Below, piece after piece: positions 1 through 6,086 of a DNA stretch of 8,917 bases. Position 1 is the stretch's first letter. The number at the start of each line of letters is the position of its first letter. This stretch comes from Burkholderiales bacterium (GTDB taxonomy: Bacteria; Pseudomonadota; Gammaproteobacteria; Burkholderiales; SG8-39): NCBI GenBank assembly GCA_020846575.1, contig JADLDQ010000151.1, positions 1-8,917 on the forward strand. Direction: 5' to 3'. Made by a program: the position numbers and the translations under genes. Below the pieces are notes generated by a model. That model was not told the DNA's origin. It saw only the letters and a list, made by a program, of their open reading frames with translations, and made no database searches.

Positions 1-181
1 GATCGAACAGCCTGATTCTTTCCAGGAAACCCAGCACCGGGCAGGAGGACGAGGCTCGATTCGCATCAGGTGCAGGAGGCCGCCCTTGCAAGGTTTGCGC
101 CGTGGCGGTTTGCCCCAGTGTTTGTCACCGGAAGACCCGCTGTCGCCATTCGGATGAGACGTTGTCGTGAAAGGCCCGCAC
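1..181. other. Left edge, no gene called
   Basis: I see no convincing gene here. Two plus-strand frames are open from the left edge (stops at 155-157 and 168-170), but their translations are rich in Arg, Gly and Pro and resemble no family I know. On the minus strand a GTG at 37-35 could begin a leftward gene (12 codons to the edge, reading VLGFLERIRLFD), but it has no ribosome binding site. The stretch has a perfect 10-bp palindrome CCTTGCAAGG at 84-93 and two copies of GGTTTGC at 92-98 and 107-113. These could be parts of a promoter region for the first gene, but no clear -35/-10 pair is visible. Confidence 0.4.
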
Positions 182-1099
182 GTGAAGGTAACGGTACTTG
201 GCGCCGCAGGATGCGTGGGCATGTCGGCAGCATTCCAGATCGCGGCCGGCGGCCTGGCCGACGAGATGTTGCTGCTCGACATTCGAGAAAACCTGGCCGA
301 ACACCATGCCATGGATCTCGGTACGGCTGCGTCGGCGCTGGACGTGAGGGTGAAGGCCGGGAGCTACGAAGACGCGGCAGGCAGCGCCATTGTCATCAAT
401 GCGGCCGGGCTGCACGGAGACATCACGGCCGACCGCACCGAAATGCTCGTGAAGAACACGCGCGCAGTCCGGGAGACGGCGCTGCAACTGCGGCACCACT
501 GCCCGGACGCGGTCATCGTCACGGTCGTCAACCCGGCGGATGCCCTCAACTATGCCATCTGGCGCGCAGGCGGTTTCGAGCGCCGGCAACTCCTCGGCTA
601 CTCGCTCAACGACACGCTGCGCTTCCGGCAGTTCGCGGCACAGGCGAAACGGGTGGATGTGAGCCGGCTTGAGGGTCTGACGATCGGGGAACACGGTTTC
701 ACGCAGGTGCCGCTGTTCAGTTCCGTGCGCGTCGACGGCAGATTCGTACCGTTCAGCGATCTGGAAAAGCGCCAGGTCCGCGATGCGTCTCGGGCGTACT
801 TCGAGAAGCTGGAAGGACTGAAGGCGGAGCGTACCACCGGCTGGACCACCGCCATCGGGCTTGCCGCCCTTACGCGCGCCATCGTCAATGACAACGGCGA
901 AGTTCTGGCCGGGTCGGCGATTCTCCAGGGGGAATTCGGGCAATGGGGATTGAGCATGGGCGTCCCCATCAGACTGGGCAGATCCGGGATTCGGGAGATT
1001 GTGGAGTGGCAACTGACGCCCGAAGAGCAAGCGGCCGTAGAGCGCTCCGCGGAAACTCTCAAGCAGAACGTCAGGATCGTGGAAGACGTCCTGCGATGA
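182..1099 (+). CDS. Malate/lactate dehydrogenase-family NAD-dependent 2-hydroxy-acid dehydrogenase
   Basis: Predicted cytosolic enzyme of 305 aa that interconverts a 2-hydroxy acid and a 2-oxo acid using NAD. The length is normal for the family. Visible landmarks: nucleotide-binding loop GAAGCVG at 7-13; Asp33 at the end of the second strand, which favours NAD over NADP; Asn117 in NPAD; the Asp144/Arg147 pair in NDTLRFR; and the active-site His171 in IGEHG. Arg85 matches the mobile-loop catalytic arginine (Arg109 in LDH numbering). The position that selects the substrate (Arg102 in malate dehydrogenase, Gln in lactate dehydrogenase) appears to be Gly79, in GLHGDITADR, and the usual KPG is absent. 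The true substrate is therefore probably neither malate nor lactate. I chose GTG 182 because GAAAGG at 169-174 lies 7 nt upstream and the protein then starts MKVTVLG like its relatives. GTG 167 (5 residues longer) is the alternative. The Bug receptor follows after 223 nt. Confidence 0.85.
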   Translation: MKVTVLGAAGCVGMSAAFQIAAGGLADEMLLLDIRENLAEHHAMDLGTAASALDVRVKAGSYEDAAGSAIVINAAGLHGDITADRTEMLVKNTRAVRETALQLRHHCPDAVIVTVVNPADALNYAIWRAGGFERRQLLGYSLNDTLRFRQFAAQAKRVDVSRLEGLTIGEHGFTQVPLFSSVRVDGRFVPFSDLEKRQVRDASRAYFEKLEGLKAERTTGWTTAIGLAALTRAIVNDNGEVLAGSAILQGEFGQWGLSMGVPIRLGRSGIREIVEWQLTPEEQAAVERSAETLKQNVRIVEDVLR

Positions 1100-1108
1100 A
1101 TCAGCATC

Positions 1109-1140
1109 TATCGGTGCGACTCCGTATCGGTGTGAGTCCG
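1109..1140. repeat. Tandem 16-bp repeat, two abutting copies
   Basis: TATCGGTGCGACTCCG (1109-1124) is followed directly by TATCGGTGTGAGTCCG (1125-1140), with 14 of 16 positions identical. The two differences create a GACTC/GAGTC inverted pair (1118-1122 and 1134-1138). The array starts 10 nt after the stop of the dehydrogenase gene and lies about 180 nt before the Bug receptor gene. It could be a pair of regulator sites for that gene, or a small replication-slippage duplication. The function is unknown. Confidence 0.75.
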
Positions 1141-1312
1141 CATCTCGGCAATGTCGAACCGTACCCACGCAAGTTCCCGCAGCGCAACGCCACCGAGGAC
1201 CATCTCTCATGCGCCACGCTTGGTCAGGCGTCATCCACTCGTCGCGCGCTGAGACCGCGGTTGCGCTCGTGTTGCCCGCCGCCAGCATCTTGACCCGTCG
1301 CAGTTTCCCAAA

Positions 1313-1321
1313 GGGAGGGAG
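1313..1321 (+). promoter_or_regulatory. Ribosome binding site fixing the Bug receptor start
   Basis: The purine run GGGAGGGAG lies just before ATG 1323. It decides this start over upstream in-frame codons such as ATG 1209, because only the protein beginning at 1323 opens with a proper signal peptide. Confidence 0.75.
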
Positions 1322-1322
1322 T

Positions 1323-2309
1323 ATGACAATGCAACCATCGCTGACTAGCCGTTTCCTACTCGCCGCAGCCGCCGCCCTGGCCGTAACTGCGTTGTCCGCC
1401 ACGGCGCAGGAGTATCCCAACCGGCCGCTGCGGCTGATCGTACCGGTCCCACCCGGCGGCACCACCGACACCTTGGCTCGCGTGGTCGCCCCGGCGCTGC
1501 AGGAACGCCTGAAGCAAGCGGTGGTGGTGGAAAACCGGCCCGGCGCGGGTTCGGTGATCGGCATCGAGGCCGTCGCGCGTTCTCCGGCGGACGGTTACAC
1601 GCTGCTGTTCGGCGGATCCGACGGGATGGCGGTGCTCCCGTCGGTGAAGAAAAAGGTGCCGTACGATCCTGTGAAGGACTTGACCTCCGTCGGATTCCTC
1701 GCGTTCTCGCCGCTCGTCCTGGTGGTCAACGCGAAGATGCCGGTCAAGTCCTTCGCCGAATTCGTCGAGTACGCCAGAGCGCGCCCCGGCAAGCTTCACT
1801 ACGGTTCGTCGGGTTTCGGCTCGATCCTGCACATGGGTATGGAACTGATTGAGTTGCAGGCGCGCGTGGACGCCGCGCACGTGCCCTTCCAGGGCGGCGG
1901 CCCAGCCCTGCAGGCCCTGGTCGCGGGGCAGCTCGACCTGATGATGATGGGTCCCACAGGCATGGCCCAGCGTGCCGAAGCCGGTCAATTGCGCATCCTC
2001 GGTCAGACCGGGTCGACGCGCCTGGCGGTGCTTCCCAACGTGCCCACGATGCGCGAGTTGGGTACGGAGATCACCGTGACGAGCTGGTTCGGCGTGCTCG
2101 GACCCGCCGGTCTCGCGCAGCCGATCGTGCTGCGCCTGAACCGGGAAATCGCCTCCCTGCTGGCTCAGCCTGCCGTGCAGAAGCGCTTTATCGATGTCGG
2201 CTGCGAACCGGAGACGATGTCGCCTGAGGCCTTCAGTCAGTTCATCGCCGCCGAGAACCGCAAGTGGGTGCAGGTCGTCAAGTCGGCACGCATCGAACTG
2301 ATCGATTGA
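1323..2309 (+). CDS. Bug/TctC-family periplasmic solute receptor
   Basis: A 328-aa periplasmic binding protein of the Bug family, the receptors of tripartite tricarboxylate transporters. They usually bind carboxylates or other small organic anions. A Sec signal peptide is clear: a charged start, the hydrophobic run FLLAAAAALAV from residue 11, and a cleavage site ATA|QEYP after residue 28. The mature protein starts with the family hallmark YPNRPLRLIVP, then the ligand-contacting loop PPGGTTD (43-49). The second loop is SSGFGS (162-167) with HMGMEL after it. VENRPGAGSVIG and the C-terminal domain are also typical. The length is normal. No TctA or TctB membrane subunits are in the window, so the receptor may work with a transporter coded elsewhere, or act in sensing, as shown for some Bug proteins. 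The ligand is not readable. It is likely specific to the substrate of the neighbouring enzymes. Confidence 0.93.
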   Translation: MTMQPSLTSRFLLAAAAALAVTALSATAQEYPNRPLRLIVPVPPGGTTDTLARVVAPALQERLKQAVVVENRPGAGSVIGIEAVARSPADGYTLLFGGSDGMAVLPSVKKKVPYDPVKDLTSVGFLAFSPLVLVVNAKMPVKSFAEFVEYARARPGKLHYGSSGFGSILHMGMELIELQARVDAAHVPFQGGGPALQALVAGQLDLMMMGPTGMAQRAEAGQLRILGQTGSTRLAVLPNVPTMRELGTEITVTSWFGVLGPAGLAQPIVLRLNREIASLLAQPAVQKRFIDVGCEPETMSPEAFSQFIAAENRKWVQVVKSARIELID

Positions 2310-2321
2310 AACGGAGCGTGA

Positions 2322-2339
2322 CGAACCGGGAGCGGTTCG
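2322..2339 (+). terminator. Possible hairpin after the Bug receptor gene (or operator dyad)
   Basis: CGAACCG (2322-2328) and CGGTTCG (2333-2339) form a perfect 7-bp stem with a GGAG loop, 12 nt past the stop codon. No T-run follows, so an ordinary intrinsic terminator is doubtful. The same half-sites recur in the 4265-4336 gap, which makes an operator an equal alternative. Confidence 0.35.
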
Positions 2340-2352
2340 CGCGAGATGGTAT

Positions 2353-2463
2353 CGTGCCGGCGTTCCGCAACGAAAGTGACGGCGCAGCTTCGCTTCGAGC
2401 GGTCTGCGTTCCGAGACGGGATCGACGGGCGCGCACCTCAAGCCAGTCCGCGCGTGCCGGCGT
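2353..2463. repeat. Direct repeat of 11 bp, copies 100 bp apart
   Basis: CGTGCCGGCGT occurs at 2353-2363 and again at 2453-2463, both within the gap between the Bug receptor and the flavoprotein gene. The spacing is exactly 100 bp. It may be chance in GC-rich DNA, or paired sites of a regulator upstream of the flavoprotein gene. Confidence 0.4.
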
Positions 2464-2473
2464 CAGGCAGCAT

Positions 2474-2491
2474 TGATTGCCAGTCAAATCA
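2474..2491. promoter_or_regulatory. AT-rich dyad upstream of the flavoprotein gene
   Basis: TGATT (2474-2478) and AATCA (2487-2491) are inverted around 8 nt, inside an AT-richer stretch (about 2471-2500) that stands out from the surrounding GC-rich DNA. It ends 21 nt before the flavoprotein ATG. A repressor or activator site is possible. The symmetry does not fit the classical T-N11-A box of LysR regulators. Confidence 0.3.
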
Positions 2492-2501
2492 CGTTTACTC
2501 G

Positions 2502-2507
2502 AAGGAG
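2502..2507 (+). promoter_or_regulatory. Ribosome binding site fixing the flavoprotein start
   Basis: AAGGAG lies 5 nt before ATG 2513. It decides this start over the in-frame TTG at 2477, which would add 12 residues and has no binding site. Confidence 0.8.
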
Positions 2508-2512
2508 ATCCA

Positions 2513-4264
2513 ATGCCATCGGAGAAGGTCATCCAGACGGACGTGCTGGTCATCGGCGGAGGCATGGCGGGGTTCTTCGCCGCGATGAAGGCCAGGGAGC
2601 AGGGGCTGGATGTCACATTGACGGACAAGGCGTTCGCCGGAAAGTCGGGAAGCACGCATTTCTCCGAGGGAGACATCGTCTACTTCAGGCAGGACCTGGG
2701 GCACGACGCAAAGGAGTGGGTGGACCTGATCAGCAGGAACAGCGAATACCTCAACAACCGGGAATGGGACGAGATCTGCCTGCTGGAGGCCGAAGCGCGC
2801 TATCACGACCTGGTGAACTGGGGCGTGCAGTTCTACGAGAAGGACGGCAAGCTCTACGTTTTCGGAACGCCCAAGGATACCGGCGTCGGTACGCCGGGAA
2901 CCGCGTACACGATGATCGCCCAGCAGAACCGCAAGTTCGCGCCGACCCTGCGCAGCAGAGCGCTCGAAGTCGGCGTGCGGGTGATGGACCGCCTGATGGT
3001 CTCGGAGCTCCTGCAGCAGGAGGGCAGGGTCGCCGGCGCGGTCGGTTTCAACACCAATAGCGGCGATCTCTACGTCCTGAAGGCCAAGGCAACCATCCTT
3101 GCCACCGGGGCGAGCGGCCTCAAAGGCGGGGCCTATCCGGTGTACTCCTACACCGGGGACGGGGAGATCATGGCCTACAAGGCCGGCGCGGCGCTCGCCA
3201 GCAAGGAGTTCATGTACGGAGTGGTCTATTCCAGGGCGGAGGTCGAGCAGCGCAGGAAAGGCGGCACTGTCGAGATTTCGCAGAATGCGCTGGACGTGTC
3301 GTACCGCTACCCGTTCGCAGTCGGCGGGGACTTTTCCGGCTGGTACAACAAGCCCAACCTCAATTCGCAAGGCGAGCCGGTGGTGTTTCCGGCCTGGGAC
3401 GCGCACCAGGGCAAGGCGCCGCTGTACCTGGATTTCTCCTCGGCCTCGGGATGGCTGATGAAGGACTACCTGAAACGCATCGGCACCCCCCAGGCGGACA
3501 AGATCGGCCTGGATATCAAGCGCGGGATGCAGATCAAGTGGCCGTCCTCGCGCATCATGACGCACTCCATCTGGAACGGCTCGGGTGTCTGGGCGACCGA
3601 CAAGAACTGCTCGGTCGGCATCCCGGGTCTTTATGCCGCCGGCAACAGCTGCGGGACCATGGCCTCGGGGGCGATGTACGGGGGGATGGGGTTTGCCAGC
3701 ACCCACGCCATGGTGACGGGGGCCCGGGCGGCGAAGGCGGCGGCCGCGTACATCTCGGAGAACAGGAAACACGCGGTCTCCAAGGAAGAGGTGGCCAGGG
3801 CCAGGCAGGAGGTCTGCCGCCCGATCGAGCGCCAGGGCGGCTTCAGCCCGGCGTGGGTGACCCAGGCGCTGCACGGGATCACCATTCCCTACTACTTTCT
3901 CGACATCAAGCACGCGACGCGCCTGCAGGCGGCGCTCAGCATCGTCGAGTTCCTGCGCGAGCACATCGTACCCAAGCTCAGGGCCGAGACGCCGCACGAG
4001 TGGCGCCTGGCGCACGAGACGCAGAACATGGTCACGATCGCCGAGATGCGTTTTCGTTCCTCGCTGTTTCGCACCGAGAGCCGGGGCAATCACTTCCGGG
4101 AGGATTACCCGAGGCGCGACGATCCGAACTGGCTCGCCTGGGTGAAGGTGAAGAAAGCGGGCGAAGAGATGTCGCTCCTCAAGGAGCCGATCCCCCGGGC
4201 CTGGTGGCCGGATCTGAGCAAGCCCTACGAGGAACGCTACCCGCGCATTCTTCCCATGGAATGA
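2513..4264 (+). CDS. Fumarate-reductase/AprA-like FAD-dependent oxidoreductase
   Basis: A soluble flavoprotein of 583 aa in the FAD_binding_2 superfamily (fumarate reductase, succinate dehydrogenase and adenylylsulfate reductase alpha subunits). The dinucleotide fold is DVLVIGGGMAG (10-20), with Asp38 at the end of the second strand, then GKSGSTHFSEGDI (43-55). The closing FAD motif is GIPGLYAAGNSCG (369-381). The C-terminal helical domain has the family motif ESRGNHFREDYP followed by DDPNWL. The histidine that carries FAD covalently in SdhA/FrdA is not seen in the 43-55 motif, so FAD is probably non-covalent. The usual Glu of AAGE is Asn378. No signal peptide or twin-arginine motif is present, so it should act in the cytosol. 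Electrons most likely come from the iron-sulfur/FAD protein coded 72 nt downstream, much as AprA works with ferredoxin-like AprB. It may reduce or oxidise an unsaturated or hydroxylated acid. The substrate is unknown. Confidence 0.87.
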   Translation: MPSEKVIQTDVLVIGGGMAGFFAAMKAREQGLDVTLTDKAFAGKSGSTHFSEGDIVYFRQDLGHDAKEWVDLISRNSEYLNNREWDEICLLEAEARYHDLVNWGVQFYEKDGKLYVFGTPKDTGVGTPGTAYTMIAQQNRKFAPTLRSRALEVGVRVMDRLMVSELLQQEGRVAGAVGFNTNSGDLYVLKAKATILATGASGLKGGAYPVYSYTGDGEIMAYKAGAALASKEFMYGVVYSRAEVEQRRKGGTVEISQNALDVSYRYPFAVGGDFSGWYNKPNLNSQGEPVVFPAWDAHQGKAPLYLDFSSASGWLMKDYLKRIGTPQADKIGLDIKRGMQIKWPSSRIMTHSIWNGSGVWATDKNCSVGIPGLYAAGNSCGTMASGAMYGGMGFASTHAMVTGARAAKAAAAYISENRKHAVSKEEVARARQEVCRPIERQGGFSPAWVTQALHGITIPYYFLDIKHATRLQAALSIVEFLREHIVPKLRAETPHEWRLAHETQNMVTIAEMRFRSSLFRTESRGNHFREDYPRRDDPNWLAWVKVKKAGEEMSLLKEPIPRAWWPDLSKPYEERYPRILPME

Positions 4265-4304
4265 AGCGCGGGCTCTGCGGTGTGCGCGGGAATGATTCGA
4301 GAGC

Positions 4305-4316
4305 GACGAACCGGTT
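4305..4316. promoter_or_regulatory. Palindrome sharing half-sites with the 2322-2339 dyad
   Basis: GACGAACCGG (4305-4314) is also found at 2320-2329. Here it runs into the perfect palindrome AACCGGTT (4309-4316). At 2323-2338 the same half-sites are separated by GGAG. TTGAAACG also occurs in both gaps (2306-2313 and 4315-4322). A shared regulator is possible but unproven. Confidence 0.3.
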
Positions 4317-4322
4317 GAAACG

Positions 4323-4329
4323 AGGAGGT
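4323..4329 (+). promoter_or_regulatory. Strong ribosome binding site for a GTG start
   Basis: AGGAGGT matches the anti-Shine-Dalgarno fully and lies 7 nt before GTG 4337. It supports this non-ATG start, from which the protein reads directly into its first cysteine motif. Confidence 0.85.
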
Positions 4330-4336
4330 AATCAGA

Positions 4337-5962
4337 GTGATCGAAACTGTCGATGCCGAGCTTTGCAACGGATGCCGGCTGTGCCTGGACACCTGTCCGA
4401 CGGACTGCTTCAGGCTGGACACGCTGGTATCCGGGAGAGCCGAACAACCGCCCTGCCAGGTTGCCTGCCCGGCCGGGACGGACATGCGCCGCTATCTCTA
4501 CCTGGTGCGCGAAGGCATGATCGACGAGGCGATCGGCGTGCTCGAGGACTGCCTGCCGCTTGCCTCGATCACCGGGCGCATCTGCCCGCACCCGTGCGAG
4601 ACGGCGTGCGCGCGCAACGACGTGGACGAAGCGGTCAACATCAACTCGCTGGAGCGCTTCGTGGGCGATCGCTGGATCGCGGACAAACCCGCGTCGGCCC
4701 GGCTGCTGTACACCGCGGAGGTGGCGATCGTGGGCTCGGGTCCCGCGGGCCTCGCCTGCGGCTACTTCCTGGCGCGCATGGGCTACCCGGTCACGATCTT
4801 CGACAGCATGCCCGAAGCGGGCGGCATGCTGAGGTACGGGGTTCCCGATTTCAGGCTGCCCAGGGCGGTCCTCGCGGCGCAGATCGACTACCTGCGGGCG
4901 ATGGGCGTTCAGTTCCGGATGAATACGCCCATCGGCGGCGGCACCTCGCTCGATGATCTGGCCAGGGAGTATCGGGCGGTGTTCGTGGCGGCGGGCGCCG
5001 CGCGCAGCAGGAAGATCGAGATCGAAGGAAGGGCGCTGGACGGCGTTCTCTGGGGGCTTGAGTTCCTGCGCGAGGTCAACGCCGACCAGCCCGTATCCGC
5101 CTCCGGCAAGAAGGTGGTGGTGATCGGCGGGGGCAACGTCGCCATGGATGCCGCGCTGACGGTCAACCGGCTGGGCGCCGCCAGCGTGCGCATGGTGTGC
5201 CTGGAGACCCGCGAGACGATGCCGGCCTACGCCGAGGAAAAGCAGCAGGCGCTGGACGAGGGGGTGGTGATCGACCCCTCCTGGGGGCCGAAGAGAATCG
5301 CCGGCCGGGACGGCAAGGTCGCCGGCATGGAGCTGGTGCGCTGCCTGCGGGTGAGCGACGGCGCGGGCAGATTCGCACCGGCCTTCGACGACAAGGAGAC
5401 GAAATTCGTCGAAGCCGACCTGGTGATCCTGGCCATCGGGCAGGAAGCGGACCTCGCCTTCCTGCCGCACGACGTCCATGTGACCGAGTCAAGGACGATA
5501 CGGGTCGATGCGCTGACGCTGCAAACGAGCCGGCCGGGCGTGTTCGCCGGCGGCGATATCGTCTCCGGGAGCGCATCGGTGGTGGAAGCCATCGGCGCCG
5601 GCAAGAAGGCGGCCGTGTCCATCGATCGCCATCTCAAGTCCCAGGATATACGGGCGGACAGGGACCTCAGACCGCAAAGGGTCCTGAAGCCGCCCAGAGA
5701 GCGCATCCCGCACATTCCGAGGCGGGCGGCGCCCTGGCTGCCGGTGGGCGAGCGATCGGGCAATTTCGCCGAGGTCAAGTGCGGGTACTCCGATGACGCC
5801 GCCCGCCTGGAGGCGCAGCGCTGCATGACCTGCGGCAGCAGGGCCGTCATCGCCTATCCGGAAGACTGCCAGATGTGCCTGTTCTGCGAACGCGATTGCC
5901 CGACCCAGGCGATCTACGTCTCGCCCGACAGGAAAGAGATACCGCTGATGGCCTGGCGGTAG
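4337..5962 (+). CDS. Ferredoxin / GltD-like NAD(P)H:FAD oxidoreductase / ferredoxin fusion
   Basis: A 541-aa electron-transfer protein in three parts. First is a ferredoxin motif, Cys10, 13, 16 and 20 with CP after (CNGCRLCLDTCP). Next is the GltD/NfnB/DPD-type module: iron-sulfur cysteines 40 and 44 (PPCQVACPAG) and 83, 87 and 91 (GRICPHPCETAC), the FAD loop GSGPAG (133-138), EAGGMLRYGVPDFRLP, and the NAD(P) loop GGGNVAMDAA (264-273), ending with the second FAD motif GVFAGGDIVSG. Last is a C-terminal segment with CMTC (496-499) and a ferredoxin motif CQMCLFCERDCP (511-522). The likely role is to take electrons from NAD(P)H through FAD and a chain of 4Fe-4S clusters and pass them to the fumarate-reductase-like protein coded just upstream. 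It has no glutamine amidotransferase partner, so glutamate synthesis is not its job. The GTG start is set by AGGAGGT. The extra N-terminal motif is the unusual part; the core and C-terminal cysteines follow known relatives. Confidence 0.9.
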   Translation: MIETVDAELCNGCRLCLDTCPTDCFRLDTLVSGRAEQPPCQVACPAGTDMRRYLYLVREGMIDEAIGVLEDCLPLASITGRICPHPCETACARNDVDEAVNINSLERFVGDRWIADKPASARLLYTAEVAIVGSGPAGLACGYFLARMGYPVTIFDSMPEAGGMLRYGVPDFRLPRAVLAAQIDYLRAMGVQFRMNTPIGGGTSLDDLAREYRAVFVAAGAARSRKIEIEGRALDGVLWGLEFLREVNADQPVSASGKKVVVIGGGNVAMDAALTVNRLGAASVRMVCLETRETMPAYAEEKQQALDEGVVIDPSWGPKRIAGRDGKVAGMELVRCLRVSDGAGRFAPAFDDKETKFVEADLVILAIGQEADLAFLPHDVHVTESRTIRVDALTLQTSRPGVFAGGDIVSGSASVVEAIGAGKKAAVSIDRHLKSQDIRADRDLRPQRVLKPPRERIPHIPRRAAPWLPVGERSGNFAEVKCGYSDDAARLEAQRCMTCGSRAVIAYPEDCQMCLFCERDCPTQAIYVSPDRKEIPLMAWR

Positions 5963-5995
5963 AGCCGCATTCGAGCAACGAGCGCCGCAGGGGGA

Positions 5996-6026
5996 CGCCG
6001 CCGGCCCGAGCATGATCTTGGCGGCG
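5996..6026 (+). other. Possible stem-loop between the fusion gene and the MetE-like gene
   Basis: CGCCGCC (5996-6002) can pair with GGCGGCG (6020-6026) across a 17-nt loop, in the 124-nt gap. No T-run follows, so it is not a standard terminator. In DNA this GC-rich such a stem can arise by chance. It could modulate transcript stability or read-through. Confidence 0.2.
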
Positions 6027-6072
6027 AGCCAGGGGTCTGGCGTCGCGCCTCGCGGCGGCGGCAGGACGATTC

Positions 6073-6079
6073 GGAGGAG
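6073..6079 (+). promoter_or_regulatory. Ribosome binding site fixing the MetE-like start
   Basis: GGAGGAG lies 7 nt before ATG 6087. It favours this start over the in-frame ATG at 6012, which would add 25 residues of low-complexity Gly/Arg-rich sequence not expected in the family. Confidence 0.8.
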
Positions 6080-6086
6080 CAAAACC

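Noticed and set aside
125..1564. Minus-strand open frame of 479 codons
   Set aside because: It is opposite the dehydrogenase and the start of the receptor gene, with no recognisable domain. It is an antisense shadow of GC-rich coding DNA.
2473..2501. A sigma-70 promoter (TTGATT with TACTCG 17 nt later) before the flavoprotein gene
   Set aside because: The -10 match is poor, and the transcript start would fall in or next to the ribosome binding site at 2502-2507.
3451..4956. Plus-strand open frame of 501 codons spanning the end of the flavoprotein and the start of the fusion gene
   Set aside because: It is out of frame with both well-supported genes and has no domain. Its composition is typical of a frame-shifted GC-rich gene.
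2495..5479. Minus-strand open frame of 994 codons
   Set aside because: It lies opposite two clear genes, its translation is rich in Arg, His, Gly and Asp with no domain, and it is open only because GC-rich third positions of the plus-strand genes remove stops.
4337..5962. Annotation as GltD (glutamate synthase small subunit)
   Set aside because: The core matches, but there is no gltB and there are extra ferredoxin motifs at both ends. The neighbour is a fumarate-reductase-like protein, which points to a different electron acceptor.
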